Origin: PALSA-1006 sp037140475 | GTDB taxonomy: Bacteria > Pseudomonadota > Gammaproteobacteria > Burkholderiales > Gallionellaceae | NCBI GenBank assembly: GCA_037140475.1 | Contig: JBAXEJ010000003.1 | Location: forward strand, 1 to 64,000 | Direction of reading: 5' to 3' | Length of the DNA: 64,000 nucleotides | Part shown: in pieces, positions 8,159 to 16,254 of the stretch | Position numbering within the stretch: the stretch's first letter is position 1 | Layout of the letters: each line of letters begins with the position of its first letter | Made by a program: the position numbers and the translations under genes | Notes under the pieces: model-generated | What the model was told of the DNA's origin: nothing | Seen by the model: only the letters and a program-made list of their open reading frames with translations | Databases searched by the model: none

Positions 8159-8767
8159 TTACTTAGGAGCTGCTTCAACTTTCATGGCAGCAATTTCTTT
8201 TGCCATTTCGTCTTGAGCTTTAGCGCCTTGGAATTTCTGCCACAAAGCACGGTCGTTATTCATACTGGTTTTAACTGCAGCTTCTGCCATTTTTTGCACT
8301 GAAGTTGCATCTACACCCAACAGAACATACATCTTGCCGTTTGTACCTACGCGAGATTTGAAAATACGAGTACCAACCAAAGTCTCGTTAGTGATTTGCT
8401 TTGTTACAGAAGTGTTTACACGGTCAACTGTTTCATCTTTACCAGCACCAGTTGTTTCAACATACTGTTTAACCATGTTTGCAACTTGCACCTTCATACG
8501 CTGCGCCAATTGCACGCGAGCATCAGTTGCTGCCATCTGCTTCATAAACGCTTCACCTGCTGCTGATGCCTCTGCAGAACCTACCGCGCTAACTTCAACA
8601 CCTTCTACAGGCTCATCACAGATCCAACCTGGTGCAGCATCGTTAGTGCCTGCGAACACGCAATCTGGAGCGGCTACTTTAGCAGCAGGCTTAGTTGGCT
8701 CAGTTACGCAAGCAGTCAAACCCAAAGCAACAACAGAAATCAACAACGCATTAGTCATTTTTGACAT
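8159..8767 (-). CDS. LPP20-family lipoprotein (first gene of cluster)
   Basis: Lipoprotein of 202 residues, lipobox LTAC (Cys20). The mature protein has a Cys pair (PDCVFAG and PGWICDEP), a VEGVEVSAVGSAEASAAGEA strand-helix unit, and a long Ala/Gln/Arg helix region typical of LPP20-like lipoproteins; VGTNGKMYVLLGVD forms the C-terminal strand. The SD GGGAG precedes the ATG. It is the first gene of the exported cluster and lies 138 bases after dnaE, with a possible promoter between. Outer-membrane location is expected; the role is unknown. Confidence 0.78.
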   Translation of the reverse strand: MSKMTNALLISVVALGLTACVTEPTKPAAKVAAPDCVFAGTNDAAPGWICDEPVEGVEVSAVGSAEASAAGEAFMKQMAATDARVQLAQRMKVQVANMVKQYVETTGAGKDETVDRVNTSVTKQITNETLVGTRIFKSRVGTNGKMYVLLGVDATSVQKMAEAAVKTSMNNDRALWQKFQGAKAQDEMAKEIAAMKVEAAPK

Positions 8768-8847
8768 TTTCTACACTCCCAATACAAGTTAAAAAGAATA
8801 ACCCACCATCTAGATTACCAAACACCACTACAAAGCTAGTGGGCGTT

Positions 8848-8876
8848 AATTTACACCCCGAAAATATATTTCACAA
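8848..8876 (-). promoter_or_regulatory. Possible sigma-70 promoter of the envelope cluster
   Basis: On the minus strand TTGTGA (8876-8871) and TAAATT (8853-8848) are separated by 17 bases, each matching four of six consensus positions, in the AT-rich gap between dnaE and the first lipoprotein gene. Weak evidence. Confidence 0.3.
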
Positions 8877-8905
8877 GTTAAACTATTCTTAAAAAAGAGA
8901 CTTGA

Positions 8906-11900
8906 TTATTCCCTATAAATCACGGCCACTTTCCCTACCCCCGCCAAGGCTCGTAAATCGGTCAGCAACATTTCTGGTAAGGTCACCTGCCACTCCTCGC
9001 CCAAGCTCAAGGGCGCGCTGGCAAGCAGATTATTATAATGAATAACGACTTGGCACTGCCCTCCGCACCACGGTTTTAATATCTCTGCCAATTGTGGAAC
9101 ACGAATAGGCTCATTGATCGAACAGCTAATTTCCAAACGTTTGGCAAAAGCCGCTCGCGCCGAAGCAAAGTCAAAAACCGTTTCTGCAGTGACGCGCATT
9201 CCGCCTGAGTATTCATCAAAAGTAGCCTTGCCTTTTACAACAAGCAATTCACCTTCGCGAATCCAAGTACGCGCGGATTCATACAACTCATTGAATGCTG
9301 TCACTTCAAGCTGTGCGCTTCCATCCTCAAGCTTAACGATAGCCATGCGCCCACGCCGCGTCTGCTGAATGCGAATATCCGCCACCATGCCCGCCAACAA
9401 CACCTCTTTGCCTGCACGGCGATTCGGACCGTTTTGCGGCACGATGGCCGGTGTAACAGCATCCAGTCGCATTTTGACAAAGTGCGCAACTTCCTCGGCA
9501 AACTCTTGGTACGGATGCCCGCTGAGATAAAACCCTAGGCTATTTTTTTCGTGTTGCAATTGCTCGCGCAAGACCCAGCGCGGAACATCGGCCATCTGCA
9601 CCGGCATCGTGGCGCCCACATCATCACCAAACAAATTATTTTGGTTGGCAGAGCGAGCCTGCTGTTCGGCGCTGCCAATTGCGCTATCCAAAGTGGCAAT
9701 AAGTTGCGAACGGTGATCATTCATCGCATCGAAGGCACCTGCACGAATCAAAGCTTCAATCGCACGCCGATTCACAATGCGGTTATCTACACGGTGGCAA
9801 AAATCAAATAGGTTCAAAAATGGGCCCGTTTGACGCGCGGCCACAACATTATTGATCGCTGACTCGCCGGTGCCTTTTACCGCGCCCAAACCATACGCCA
9901 CTGTTTTTGCATCAACCGGTGCGAAGCGATAACCGGAACTATTTATATCCGGCGGCAAGATGGTGACGCCCTGTTCCAGTGTGTCGATATAAAAGTTGTG
10001 TACCTTATCGGTGTTATCCATGTCCGAAGACAAGGTGGCCGCCATAAACGCTGCCGGATAATGCGCCTTAAGAAAAGCGGTTTGATACGACACCAGCGCG
10101 TAAGCCGCTGAGTGCGATTTGTTAAAACCGTAACCGGCGAACATCTCCATCAAGTCGAACAGACGTGTCGCTAACTTCTCATCGATCGCGCGTTTGACCG
10201 CACCGCCCACAAAAATGTCACGGTGCTTCGCCATCTCTTCTGGATTTTTCTTACCCATCGCGCGGCGCAACATATCCGCACCGCCCAAGGTGTAGCCACC
10301 GATGATCTGCGAAATTTGCATCACCTGTTCTTGATACACGATCACGCCGTAAGTCGGCTTGAGAGAGGTTTCAAGATCAGGGTGAAAATATTCGGCTTTT
10401 GCTTTGCCGTGCTTACGCGCGATAAAGTCTTCCACCATGCCTGATTCCAATGGGCCAGGACGATACAACGCCACCAACGCCACAATGTCTTCAAAGGTAT
10501 CGGGCTGTAGCTTATCAATAAGTTTTTTCATGCCCTGCGACTCAAGCTGAAACACTGCGCTGGTATTTGCTTTTTTCAGCAGGTCATAAGTTCGCTTGTC
10601 ATCAAGCGGAATTGCCTCAATTGCAAACGGGATCGCATCATTTGGCTGCATGGCTCGCACATATCGCACCGCCCAATCGATGATTGTCAGCGTGCGCAAA
10701 CCCAAGAAGTCAAACTTCACCAAACCGACCGCTTCAACGTCGTCTTTATCAAACTGGCTGACGGATTTTTTTTCTTCGCCCTCAGCACCGCCCTCCGCGC
10801 AATAAAGTGGGCAGAAGTCGGTCAATTTACCAGGCGCAATTAACACACCACCGGCGTGCATACCCACGTTACGCGTTAAATCTTCGAGACGCGCACCCAG
10901 CTCCAACAATTCTTCAACGCCCTCTTCACTCGCCACGATGGAATTGAATTCCGGCTCCATCTCGCGCGCTTTTTTCAGCGAGACGGGCTTTACACCCTCT
11001 AGCGGCACCAGCTTGGAAAGGCGATCACATAAACCATAAGGAAAATCCATCACACGGCCCACGTCGCGAATCACCGCCTTAGAAGCCATCGTGCCGAAGG
11101 TGGCAATCTGCGCCACGTTGGCGGCACCATATTTTTTGCGCACGTACTCAATCACCAACTCGCGCCCATCCTGACAAAAGTCCACATCGAAGTCGGGCAT
11201 AGAAACGCGTTCCGGATTCAAGAAGCGCTCAAACAAAAGTTCGTAACGCAAGGGATCAAGATCTGTAATCAGCAAACAATAGGCAACCAGCGAACCCGCA
11301 CCCGATCCGCGACCAGGACCTACCGGCACACCATTCGGAAATTTTGCATCGCGATATTGTTTCGCCCAGCGAATGAAATCCGCCACGATGAGAAAATAAC
11401 CGGGGAAGCCCATCTTGGTGATGGTATTGATCTCAAAATCCAAGCGCTCGCTATATTCAATCAACTTCTCTGCGCGAATTTTCTCGTCGGGAAAAAGATG
11501 CTGCATCCGCTCACGCAATCCGCGCTCTGATTCAATACGCAAAAAGTCGTCGAGGCTTTCGCCATTGGGAGTGGGGAAATCGGGCAGATGCGGCTTACCC
11601 AGCTTGAGTGAAAGGTTGCAACGTTTGGCAATTTCAACCGAGTTTTGTAAGGCTTCCGGTAGATCAGCGAAGAGTGCCGCCATTTCAGCTTGTGTAGTGA
11701 AATATTGTTGCGCGGTGAAGGCCCGCACACGACGCTTGTCATTCAGCACGTAGCCTTCGGCAATGCACACTCGCGCCTCGTGCGCCTTAAAGTCTTCCAC
11801 ACTCAAAAATTGCACGGGGTGAGTTGCCACGACCGGCAGCCCCAATTCACCTGCAAGTTTCACCGTTTCACGCAGATGCAATTCTTCACGGCCAAAACCG

Positions 11901-12418
11901 TAACGCTGCACCTCCAAATAAAAACGACTAGGAAAAATGCCCGCCCACTCATTGGCCAATATCTTCGCGCTCGCGAAATTGCCATTGAGCAAACAAGCAC
12001 CCACTTCGCCCAAGTGCGCACCAGACAAAGCAATCAGCCCGTCAGCGCCGGCCTTGAGCCATTCTTTGCGAATTTCTGGACGGCCACGATGTTGATTCTC
12101 TAAATAAGCGCGAGTGAGCAATTCACACAAACGCAAATAACCAGTGTTCGACTGGCACAACAACAATAAACGTGAAGGCAGATCTCGATCGCTATCATTA
12201 GTGACGAACACGTCGCAACCAACTACTGGCTTGAGGCCTGCGCTACGTGAGTCTTTATAAAACTTTACTAGCCCGAATACGTTGGAAAGATCAGTCAGCG
12301 CCAGCGCAGGCATCCCATCACGCTTGGCCGCAGACACGGCTTCGCTAATGCGCACAATGCCATCTGCGATTGAGTATTCGCTGTGAATCCGGAGGTGAAC
12401 AAATGAGGGTGTCGGCAT
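8906..12418 (-). CDS. dnaE: DNA polymerase III alpha subunit
   Basis: Replicative polymerase of the holoenzyme. The N-terminal PHP domain begins with HLRIHSEYSIADG. The polymerase core has VGPGRGSGAGSLVAYC and the catalytic aspartates in MPDFDVDFCQDGRE, and there is the fingers motif QEQVMQI. The helix-hairpin-helix, OB fold and C-terminal tau-binding parts follow to residue 1170, full length for the DnaE1 type. I prefer the ATG at 12418 over the in-frame GTG three codons upstream. Standard housekeeping gene; its 3' side abuts the envelope cluster. Confidence 0.97.
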   Translation of the reverse strand: MPTPSFVHLRIHSEYSIADGIVRISEAVSAAKRDGMPALALTDLSNVFGLVKFYKDSRSAGLKPVVGCDVFVTNDSDRDLPSRLLLLCQSNTGYLRLCELLTRAYLENQHRGRPEIRKEWLKAGADGLIALSGAHLGEVGACLLNGNFASAKILANEWAGIFPSRFYLEVQRYGFGREELHLRETVKLAGELGLPVVATHPVQFLSVEDFKAHEARVCIAEGYVLNDKRRVRAFTAQQYFTTQAEMAALFADLPEALQNSVEIAKRCNLSLKLGKPHLPDFPTPNGESLDDFLRIESERGLRERMQHLFPDEKIRAEKLIEYSERLDFEINTITKMGFPGYFLIVADFIRWAKQYRDAKFPNGVPVGPGRGSGAGSLVAYCLLITDLDPLRYELLFERFLNPERVSMPDFDVDFCQDGRELVIEYVRKKYGAANVAQIATFGTMASKAVIRDVGRVMDFPYGLCDRLSKLVPLEGVKPVSLKKAREMEPEFNSIVASEEGVEELLELGARLEDLTRNVGMHAGGVLIAPGKLTDFCPLYCAEGGAEGEEKKSVSQFDKDDVEAVGLVKFDFLGLRTLTIIDWAVRYVRAMQPNDAIPFAIEAIPLDDKRTYDLLKKANTSAVFQLESQGMKKLIDKLQPDTFEDIVALVALYRPGPLESGMVEDFIARKHGKAKAEYFHPDLETSLKPTYGVIVYQEQVMQISQIIGGYTLGGADMLRRAMGKKNPEEMAKHRDIFVGGAVKRAIDEKLATRLFDLMEMFAGYGFNKSHSAAYALVSYQTAFLKAHYPAAFMAATLSSDMDNTDKVHNFYIDTLEQGVTILPPDINSSGYRFAPVDAKTVAYGLGAVKGTGESAINNVVAARQTGPFLNLFDFCHRVDNRIVNRRAIEALIRAGAFDAMNDHRSQLIATLDSAIGSAEQQARSANQNNLFGDDVGATMPVQMADVPRWVLREQLQHEKNSLGFYLSGHPYQEFAEEVAHFVKMRLDAVTPAIVPQNGPNRRAGKEVLLAGMVADIRIQQTRRGRMAIVKLEDGSAQLEVTAFNELYESARTWIREGELLVVKGKATFDEYSGGMRVTAETVFDFASARAAFAKRLEISCSINEPIRVPQLAEILKPWCGGQCQVVIHYNNLLASAPLSLGEEWQVTLPEMLLTDLRALAGVGKVAVIYRE

Positions 12419-12460
12419 GTCGATCACGAAAACAGGTGCGTGGATTTTTACCGGCGTGAT

Positions 12461-12493
12461 ATTTAAAGGGGGCTCAAACGAGCGTAAAGCCCC
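12461..12493 (-). terminator. Terminator of the FliL-like gene
   Basis: On the minus strand, 5 bases after the FliL-like stop, GGGGCT (12493-12488) pairs with AGCCCC (12474-12469), followed by CTTTAAAT. An inner GCTC/GAGC pairing extends the fold. It separates this gene from dnaE. Confidence 0.6.
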
Positions 12494-12498
12494 AAAAC

Positions 12499-12915
12499 CT
12501 ACTGGATAATAATCTGCTCTAGCAGTACATCGGCAACGCCTTCTTTTGCATCAAGGCCAATCACTTTATTAACGATTACCCTGATTTCATTGATCAATTG
12601 TTGTTTTCCAGCAGAGCTTTCAATTTGGGCAGCGGTCTTGCCACTCATCAAAATAATCACTTCATGCCGAATCGCAGGCATGTACAACTTCGCTTTGACA
12701 CCGGCTTCTGGCTTGGCCATTTTGAGTGTCGCAGCTACCTGAACCACCTGCATCAAGCCAACCAAGTTTACCGTATAGGGTTCCATCTTTACGTAGGCGC
12801 CACCACCCGCATCGCCACCACTACTTTGCGCCTGCGCGTTTGTCATCAGCAAAAATGAACTCAGCATCAACAGCGGCAAGAGTTTATGCAAGATGAAATC
12901 AAGTGATTTTTTCAT
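12499..12915 (-). CDS. Secreted FliL-like protein, orphan
   Basis: Protein of 138 residues. Residues 40-138 look like the FliL stator-associated domain: YVKMEPYTVNLVG, a strand VQVAATLKM, RHEVIILMSGKTAAQIESSAG, a helix LINEIRVIVNKVIG and the final strand VADVLLEQIIIQ. True FliL is anchored by an N-terminal membrane helix; here the N-terminus looks like a cleavable signal (ending NAQAQ). The SD AAGGA precedes the ATG. No flagellar gene lies in the window. FliL-domain proteins of this length exist outside flagellar clusters, but their role is not established. Confidence 0.72.
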   Translation of the reverse strand: MKKSLDFILHKLLPLLMLSSFLLMTNAQAQSSGGDAGGGAYVKMEPYTVNLVGLMQVVQVAATLKMAKPEAGVKAKLYMPAIRHEVIILMSGKTAAQIESSAGKQQLINEIRVIVNKVIGLDAKEGVADVLLEQIIIQ

Positions 12916-12984
12916 TTTAGTATCCTTAGTTCGCCCCTAGAACATTCTAGCGATATGCGAATCGAATACCCGGAAGCGTCCTAC

Positions 12985-13072
12985 TGGCGGAGAAGGAGGG
13001 ATTCGAACCCTCGATACCTTTCGGTATGCTTGATTTCGAGTCAAGTACATTCGACCACTCTGCCACTTCTCC
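12985..13072 (-). tRNA. tRNA-Ser (CGA)
   Basis: Cloverleaf of 88 nt including an encoded CCA (12985-12987). The 7-bp acceptor stem pairs GGAGAAG (13072-13066) with CTTCTCC (12995-12989). The anticodon arm is CTTGA-CTCGAAA-TCAAG, with anticodon CGA at 13038-13036. A long variable arm (TACC GAAA GGTA), typical of serine tRNA, and a GTTCGAATC T-loop are present. It reads UCG codons. Confidence 0.95.
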
Positions 13073-13163
13073 GTGACGGTTCTGACAATTTTTCCGAGAT
13101 TTCGCCTATCGAGAAACGGCGCGCATTTTACCAGTTGAACCAAAAATCGGGCAGAATGTTTCC

Positions 13164-14534
13164 ATGCGCAACTTATTCGCTTGGAAAATTGCCACCCTCA
13201 TCGCCATTAGTGTCTGGCTGTGGGCCACATTTGTTGCCATCCAACCGGCGCCTGATTGGCATAAAGGTGAACTTTATGTGGCAACCCCTCCAGATAGCCT
13301 AGACATAGACGCCACTTTTGAGCTCGAACTTGCCACACTTTTTGCGCAACGTTTGAAGCTGAAAGTAAAACCAATTCCGATGGATTATGACCAAATTGAG
13401 AGCGCGCTTACTGGCCATACTGTGCACTTGGCAGCAGCTGGTATTCGTAGCTCTGTGTCTTCCACCTTGCGCTTTAGCCCCTCGTATCAAACGCTTAAAG
13501 AGCAAGTCGTCTGCAAGAATGAAACGCCACGTCGCATGGGAGAGTTAGCAAAACTCACGCTTGCTGTCGTTGCTGAGTCTGCTCAAGAAAATGCACTGCG
13601 CGACACAGTGCGACGTGTACCGAATTTGATCTGGGAAGAGAGTCACGACCAATCGACCGCGTCACTGTTACAAGAAGTAGCCGAAGGTGAACTAAATTGC
13701 ACTGTGGCGAATGAAGAACAAATTGCGCTTGCACGAAATTTTTACCCGCAATTAGGCAACGAGGTAGATTTAGGCTCTCCCTCTCATTTGGCTTGGGCGT
13801 TTGCTGCTGACGTAGACGAAGAGCTATTTAAGGCGGCAAAAGAATTTTTCACTTCCATACAAAAAGACGGCACGTTGGCACACTTGATTGATCGGCACTA
13901 CGGCCATAACGAGCGCTTAGAAGCCATTGATGTTTCGACGTTTATTGAAAGAGCTCAAACCGTATTACCCCAATTTGAACCGATGTTCAAAGAAGCGGAA
14001 GCGCTCACGGGCATCGAGTGGCGATTACTAGCCGCGCTTGCCTACCAAGAATCGCACTGGGATCCGCTGGCCACTTCATATACCAATGTACGCGGCATGA
14101 TGATGCTCACGGAGGACACCGCAGCGCGAATGGGCGTAGCCAATCGACTGGATGCTCAAGCCAGCATCATGGCTGGCGCAAAATATCTCAAACTGATGAA
14201 AGGTGCGTTACCCACACGCATCAACGACAAAGATCGCACATGGCTGGCAATGGCTGCCTACAATCAGGGCATGGGACACTTGGAAGATGCGCGAGTGCTC
14301 ACGGTTCAGTCGGGTTTAAATCCAGACATCTGGTCCGATGTCAAAAAAGTGATGCCGTTGCTCTCTCGCCCTGCTTATTACGAAGAAGCAAAACACGGCC
14401 ATGCGCGAGGGGGTGAGGCGGTGATATTGGTGGAAACCGTGCGTCTTTATCACGAAATGTTGATGCAAATGGAAACGAGAAATCCACTACATCAGCTTCC
14501 ACCTAGCCTACGGTTTAGCCTGGGCGGATACTAA
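13164..14534 (+). CDS. mltF: Membrane-bound lytic murein transglycosylase F
   Basis: Cleaves peptidoglycan glycan strands to 1,6-anhydro products. Of 456 residues, 1-25 form a signal/anchor without a clear lipobox. A periplasmic solute-binding-like domain covers about 35-255 (GELYVATPPDS to YGHNERLEAID). The SLT lysozyme-like domain follows (about 275-420) with catalytic Glu in AALAYQESHWDP, MMMLTEDTA and the AAYNQGMGH motif. This two-domain order is diagnostic of MltF. It is divergent from tRNA-Ser. Confidence 0.93.
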   Translation: MRNLFAWKIATLIAISVWLWATFVAIQPAPDWHKGELYVATPPDSLDIDATFELELATLFAQRLKLKVKPIPMDYDQIESALTGHTVHLAAAGIRSSVSSTLRFSPSYQTLKEQVVCKNETPRRMGELAKLTLAVVAESAQENALRDTVRRVPNLIWEESHDQSTASLLQEVAEGELNCTVANEEQIALARNFYPQLGNEVDLGSPSHLAWAFAADVDEELFKAAKEFFTSIQKDGTLAHLIDRHYGHNERLEAIDVSTFIERAQTVLPQFEPMFKEAEALTGIEWRLLAALAYQESHWDPLATSYTNVRGMMMLTEDTAARMGVANRLDAQASIMAGAKYLKLMKGALPTRINDKDRTWLAMAAYNQGMGHLEDARVLTVQSGLNPDIWSDVKKVMPLLSRPAYYEEAKHGHARGGEAVILVETVRLYHEMLMQMETRNPLHQLPPSLRFSLGGY

Positions 14535-14622
14535 TTAATATTAACACAACACATTGTTTATATTGAGTTATATTAAAACACTCCTCGCAGTAAGCTACGG
14601 AGGATTGGCTAGATAAGTTTTT

Positions 14623-14691
14623 GTAGGTCGGGTTTTAACCCGACGTTGGTTGCAATTCGGAACAAAAACGTCGGGTTAAAACCCGACCTAC
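14623..14691. repeat. REP-like palindrome, copy 1
   Basis: Two 25-base arms (14623-14647 and 14667-14691), beginning GTAGGTCGGGTTTTAACCCG, are exact inverted copies around a 19-base spacer. Each arm is itself partly palindromic (GTCGGGTT/AACCCGAC). The same unit recurs at 16198, 51053 and 62481. Confidence 0.85.
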
Positions 14692-14735
14692 CGAACACGA
14701 CGCCGCCAACAGCTGGGAATTAAACCCAAAGAGAT

Positions 14736-14822
14736 TCAAATAGCTCGAACGCTTTCCATGCCACCCATGTAAGGGCGCAAGAATTCGGGCACTTTCACGC
14801 TGCCGTCTACCTGCTGATAATT
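14736..14822 (-). pseudogene. Remnant of a second serS 3' end
   Basis: Read on the minus strand this gives NYQQVDGSVKVPEFLRPYMG, then GMESVRAI and a stop, against NNQQADGSVKVPEVLRPYMG, GMEFVRVG and stop at the end of the intact serS next door. About 28 codons align with 7 amino-acid differences, all in one frame to the stop; upstream the similarity is lost. It is either a decayed tandem duplicate or, more interestingly, the tail of an older serS replaced by recombination. Confidence 0.85.
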
Positions 14823-14886
14823 TTGGCTTTGGCCACTCGCTTTCGCTCGTTTAACTTGCTACACAAGTTAGCCTACGCCGAAACAA

Positions 14887-16182
14887 TCAACCGACCCGAA
14901 CAAACTCCATGCCGCCCATGTAAGGGCGCAAGACTTCGGGCACTTTCACGCTGCCATCTGCTTGTTGATTGTTTTCTAACACAGCAACTAGGGTACGGCC
15001 CACTGCTAAGCCAGAACCATTAAGCGTGTGCAGCAACTCAGGCTTACCCTGCGCATTACGGAAGCGAGCTTGCATACGACGCGCCTGAAACGCTTCGAAA
15101 TTAGAACAAGAAGAAATCTCGCGATAAGTATTTTGTGCCGGTAGCCAAACTTCAATATCGTAAGTGGTCGACGCCGAGAAACCCATATCACCCGTGCACA
15201 ACTTCACCACGCGATAGGGCAACGCTAGTTTTTGCAAAATCGTTTCCGCATGGCCAAGTAACTCTTCTAATTTTTCATAAGAAGTGTCGGGATGTACGAT
15301 TTGCACCAACTCCACTTTTTCAAATTGATGTTGGCGAATCATGCCGCGCGTATCGCGTCCGGCAGAGCCGGCTTCAGAACGAAAACACGGAGTGTGCGCA
15401 ACAAACTTCATCGGTAATTTTTCCAGTGGCACGATTTCGTCGCGCACCATGTTAGTCACCGGCACTTCGGCGGTAGGAATCAGATAAAAATTCTGCTCAC
15501 CGCCCTCGCCCATTTGGCGCGGCACTTTAAACAAATCTTCTTCGAACTTAGGCAGCTGGCCCGTGCCACGCATTGAGGCGGCATTCACCATATAAGGCAC
15601 GTATGTTTCGGTGTAACCATGTTGCTCGGTGTGCGTGTCCAACATAAATTGCGCTAAAGCGCGGTGCATTCTCGCTAGCGGACCTTTCAACAAAGAGAAA
15701 CGCGAACCTGCAATTTTGGTTGCCGTCTCAAAATCCAAACCGCCTAGGCCTTCACCAATTGCGACGTGATCTTTCACTTCAAAAGCAAAGGTTGGCACGA
15801 CACCCACTTTGCGCACTTCAAAATTATCTGCTTCAGACTTTCCAACTGGCACACTCTCATGCGGCAAGTTAGGGATCACCGACACAAAGGCATCCATCTC
15901 TTGCAACACCAGTGGCAATTTTGTTTCCAACTGTTTTAATTCATCCCCCAGCGCACCTACTTCAGCCATGATCGCCGAGGTGTCTTCGCCTTTAGCTTTC
16001 GCCTGGCCGATTAATTTTGAGCTGGCATTGCGCTTAGCCTGCAACTCTTGCGTACGCGATTGAATCGTCTTGCGCTCCGCTTCGAGCTGCTCAAATTTTG
16101 CGGTATCCAATTCATAGCCACGCGTAGCTAAACGCGTCGCCACAATGGTCAAATCATTGCGTAATAGTTGTATGTCTAACAT
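14887..16182 (-). CDS. serS: Seryl-tRNA synthetase
   Basis: Charges tRNA-Ser (and tRNA-Sec). At 431 residues it is the usual length: the N-terminal antiparallel coiled-coil arm (about 28-105), then the class II core with motif 2 FRSEAGSAGRDTRGMIRQHQ and motif 3 GSGLAVGRTLVAVLE. It is the last gene of the ftsK-lolA-(KilA-N)-rarA-serS series, separated from rarA by a REP-like palindrome. Confidence 0.97.
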   Translation of the reverse strand: MLDIQLLRNDLTIVATRLATRGYELDTAKFEQLEAERKTIQSRTQELQAKRNASSKLIGQAKAKGEDTSAIMAEVGALGDELKQLETKLPLVLQEMDAFVSVIPNLPHESVPVGKSEADNFEVRKVGVVPTFAFEVKDHVAIGEGLGGLDFETATKIAGSRFSLLKGPLARMHRALAQFMLDTHTEQHGYTETYVPYMVNAASMRGTGQLPKFEEDLFKVPRQMGEGGEQNFYLIPTAEVPVTNMVRDEIVPLEKLPMKFVAHTPCFRSEAGSAGRDTRGMIRQHQFEKVELVQIVHPDTSYEKLEELLGHAETILQKLALPYRVVKLCTGDMGFSASTTYDIEVWLPAQNTYREISSCSNFEAFQARRMQARFRNAQGKPELLHTLNGSGLAVGRTLVAVLENNQQADGSVKVPEVLRPYMGGMEFVRVG

Positions 16183-16197
16183 CTTCTCTGCCCTAGT

Positions 16198-16252
16198 GTG
16201 GGTCGGGTTTCAACCCGACACGATAACAATGTCGAGCTGAAACCCGACCTAC
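16198..16252. repeat. REP-like palindrome, copy 2
   Basis: Between rarA and serS, GTGGGTCGGGTTTCAACCCG (from 16198) is inverted as GTCGAGCTGAAACCCGACCT (from 16231). It nearly fills the intergenic gap, so it would form a hairpin in the rarA-serS transcript. Confidence 0.85.
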
Positions 16253-16254
16253 AA

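Larger units (their letters stand above)
14535..14886. other. Gene-free stretch with REP palindrome and serS remnant
   Basis: This 352-base gap between the mltF and serS 3' ends has no credible gene of its own. It holds a weak CTCC/GGAG hairpin near 14580-14605, the REP-like palindrome at 14623-14691 and a decayed second copy of the serS tail at 14736-14822. The last 64 bases show nothing I recognise. Confidence 0.7.

Noticed and set aside
8334..8792. 152-codon open frame antisense to the first LPP20 gene
   Set aside because: The product has no recognisable features, and the opposite strand has SD, lipobox and family pattern.
12955..13302. Open frames running through tRNA-Ser on both strands
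   Set aside because: They translate the tRNA itself; the cloverleaf is complete.
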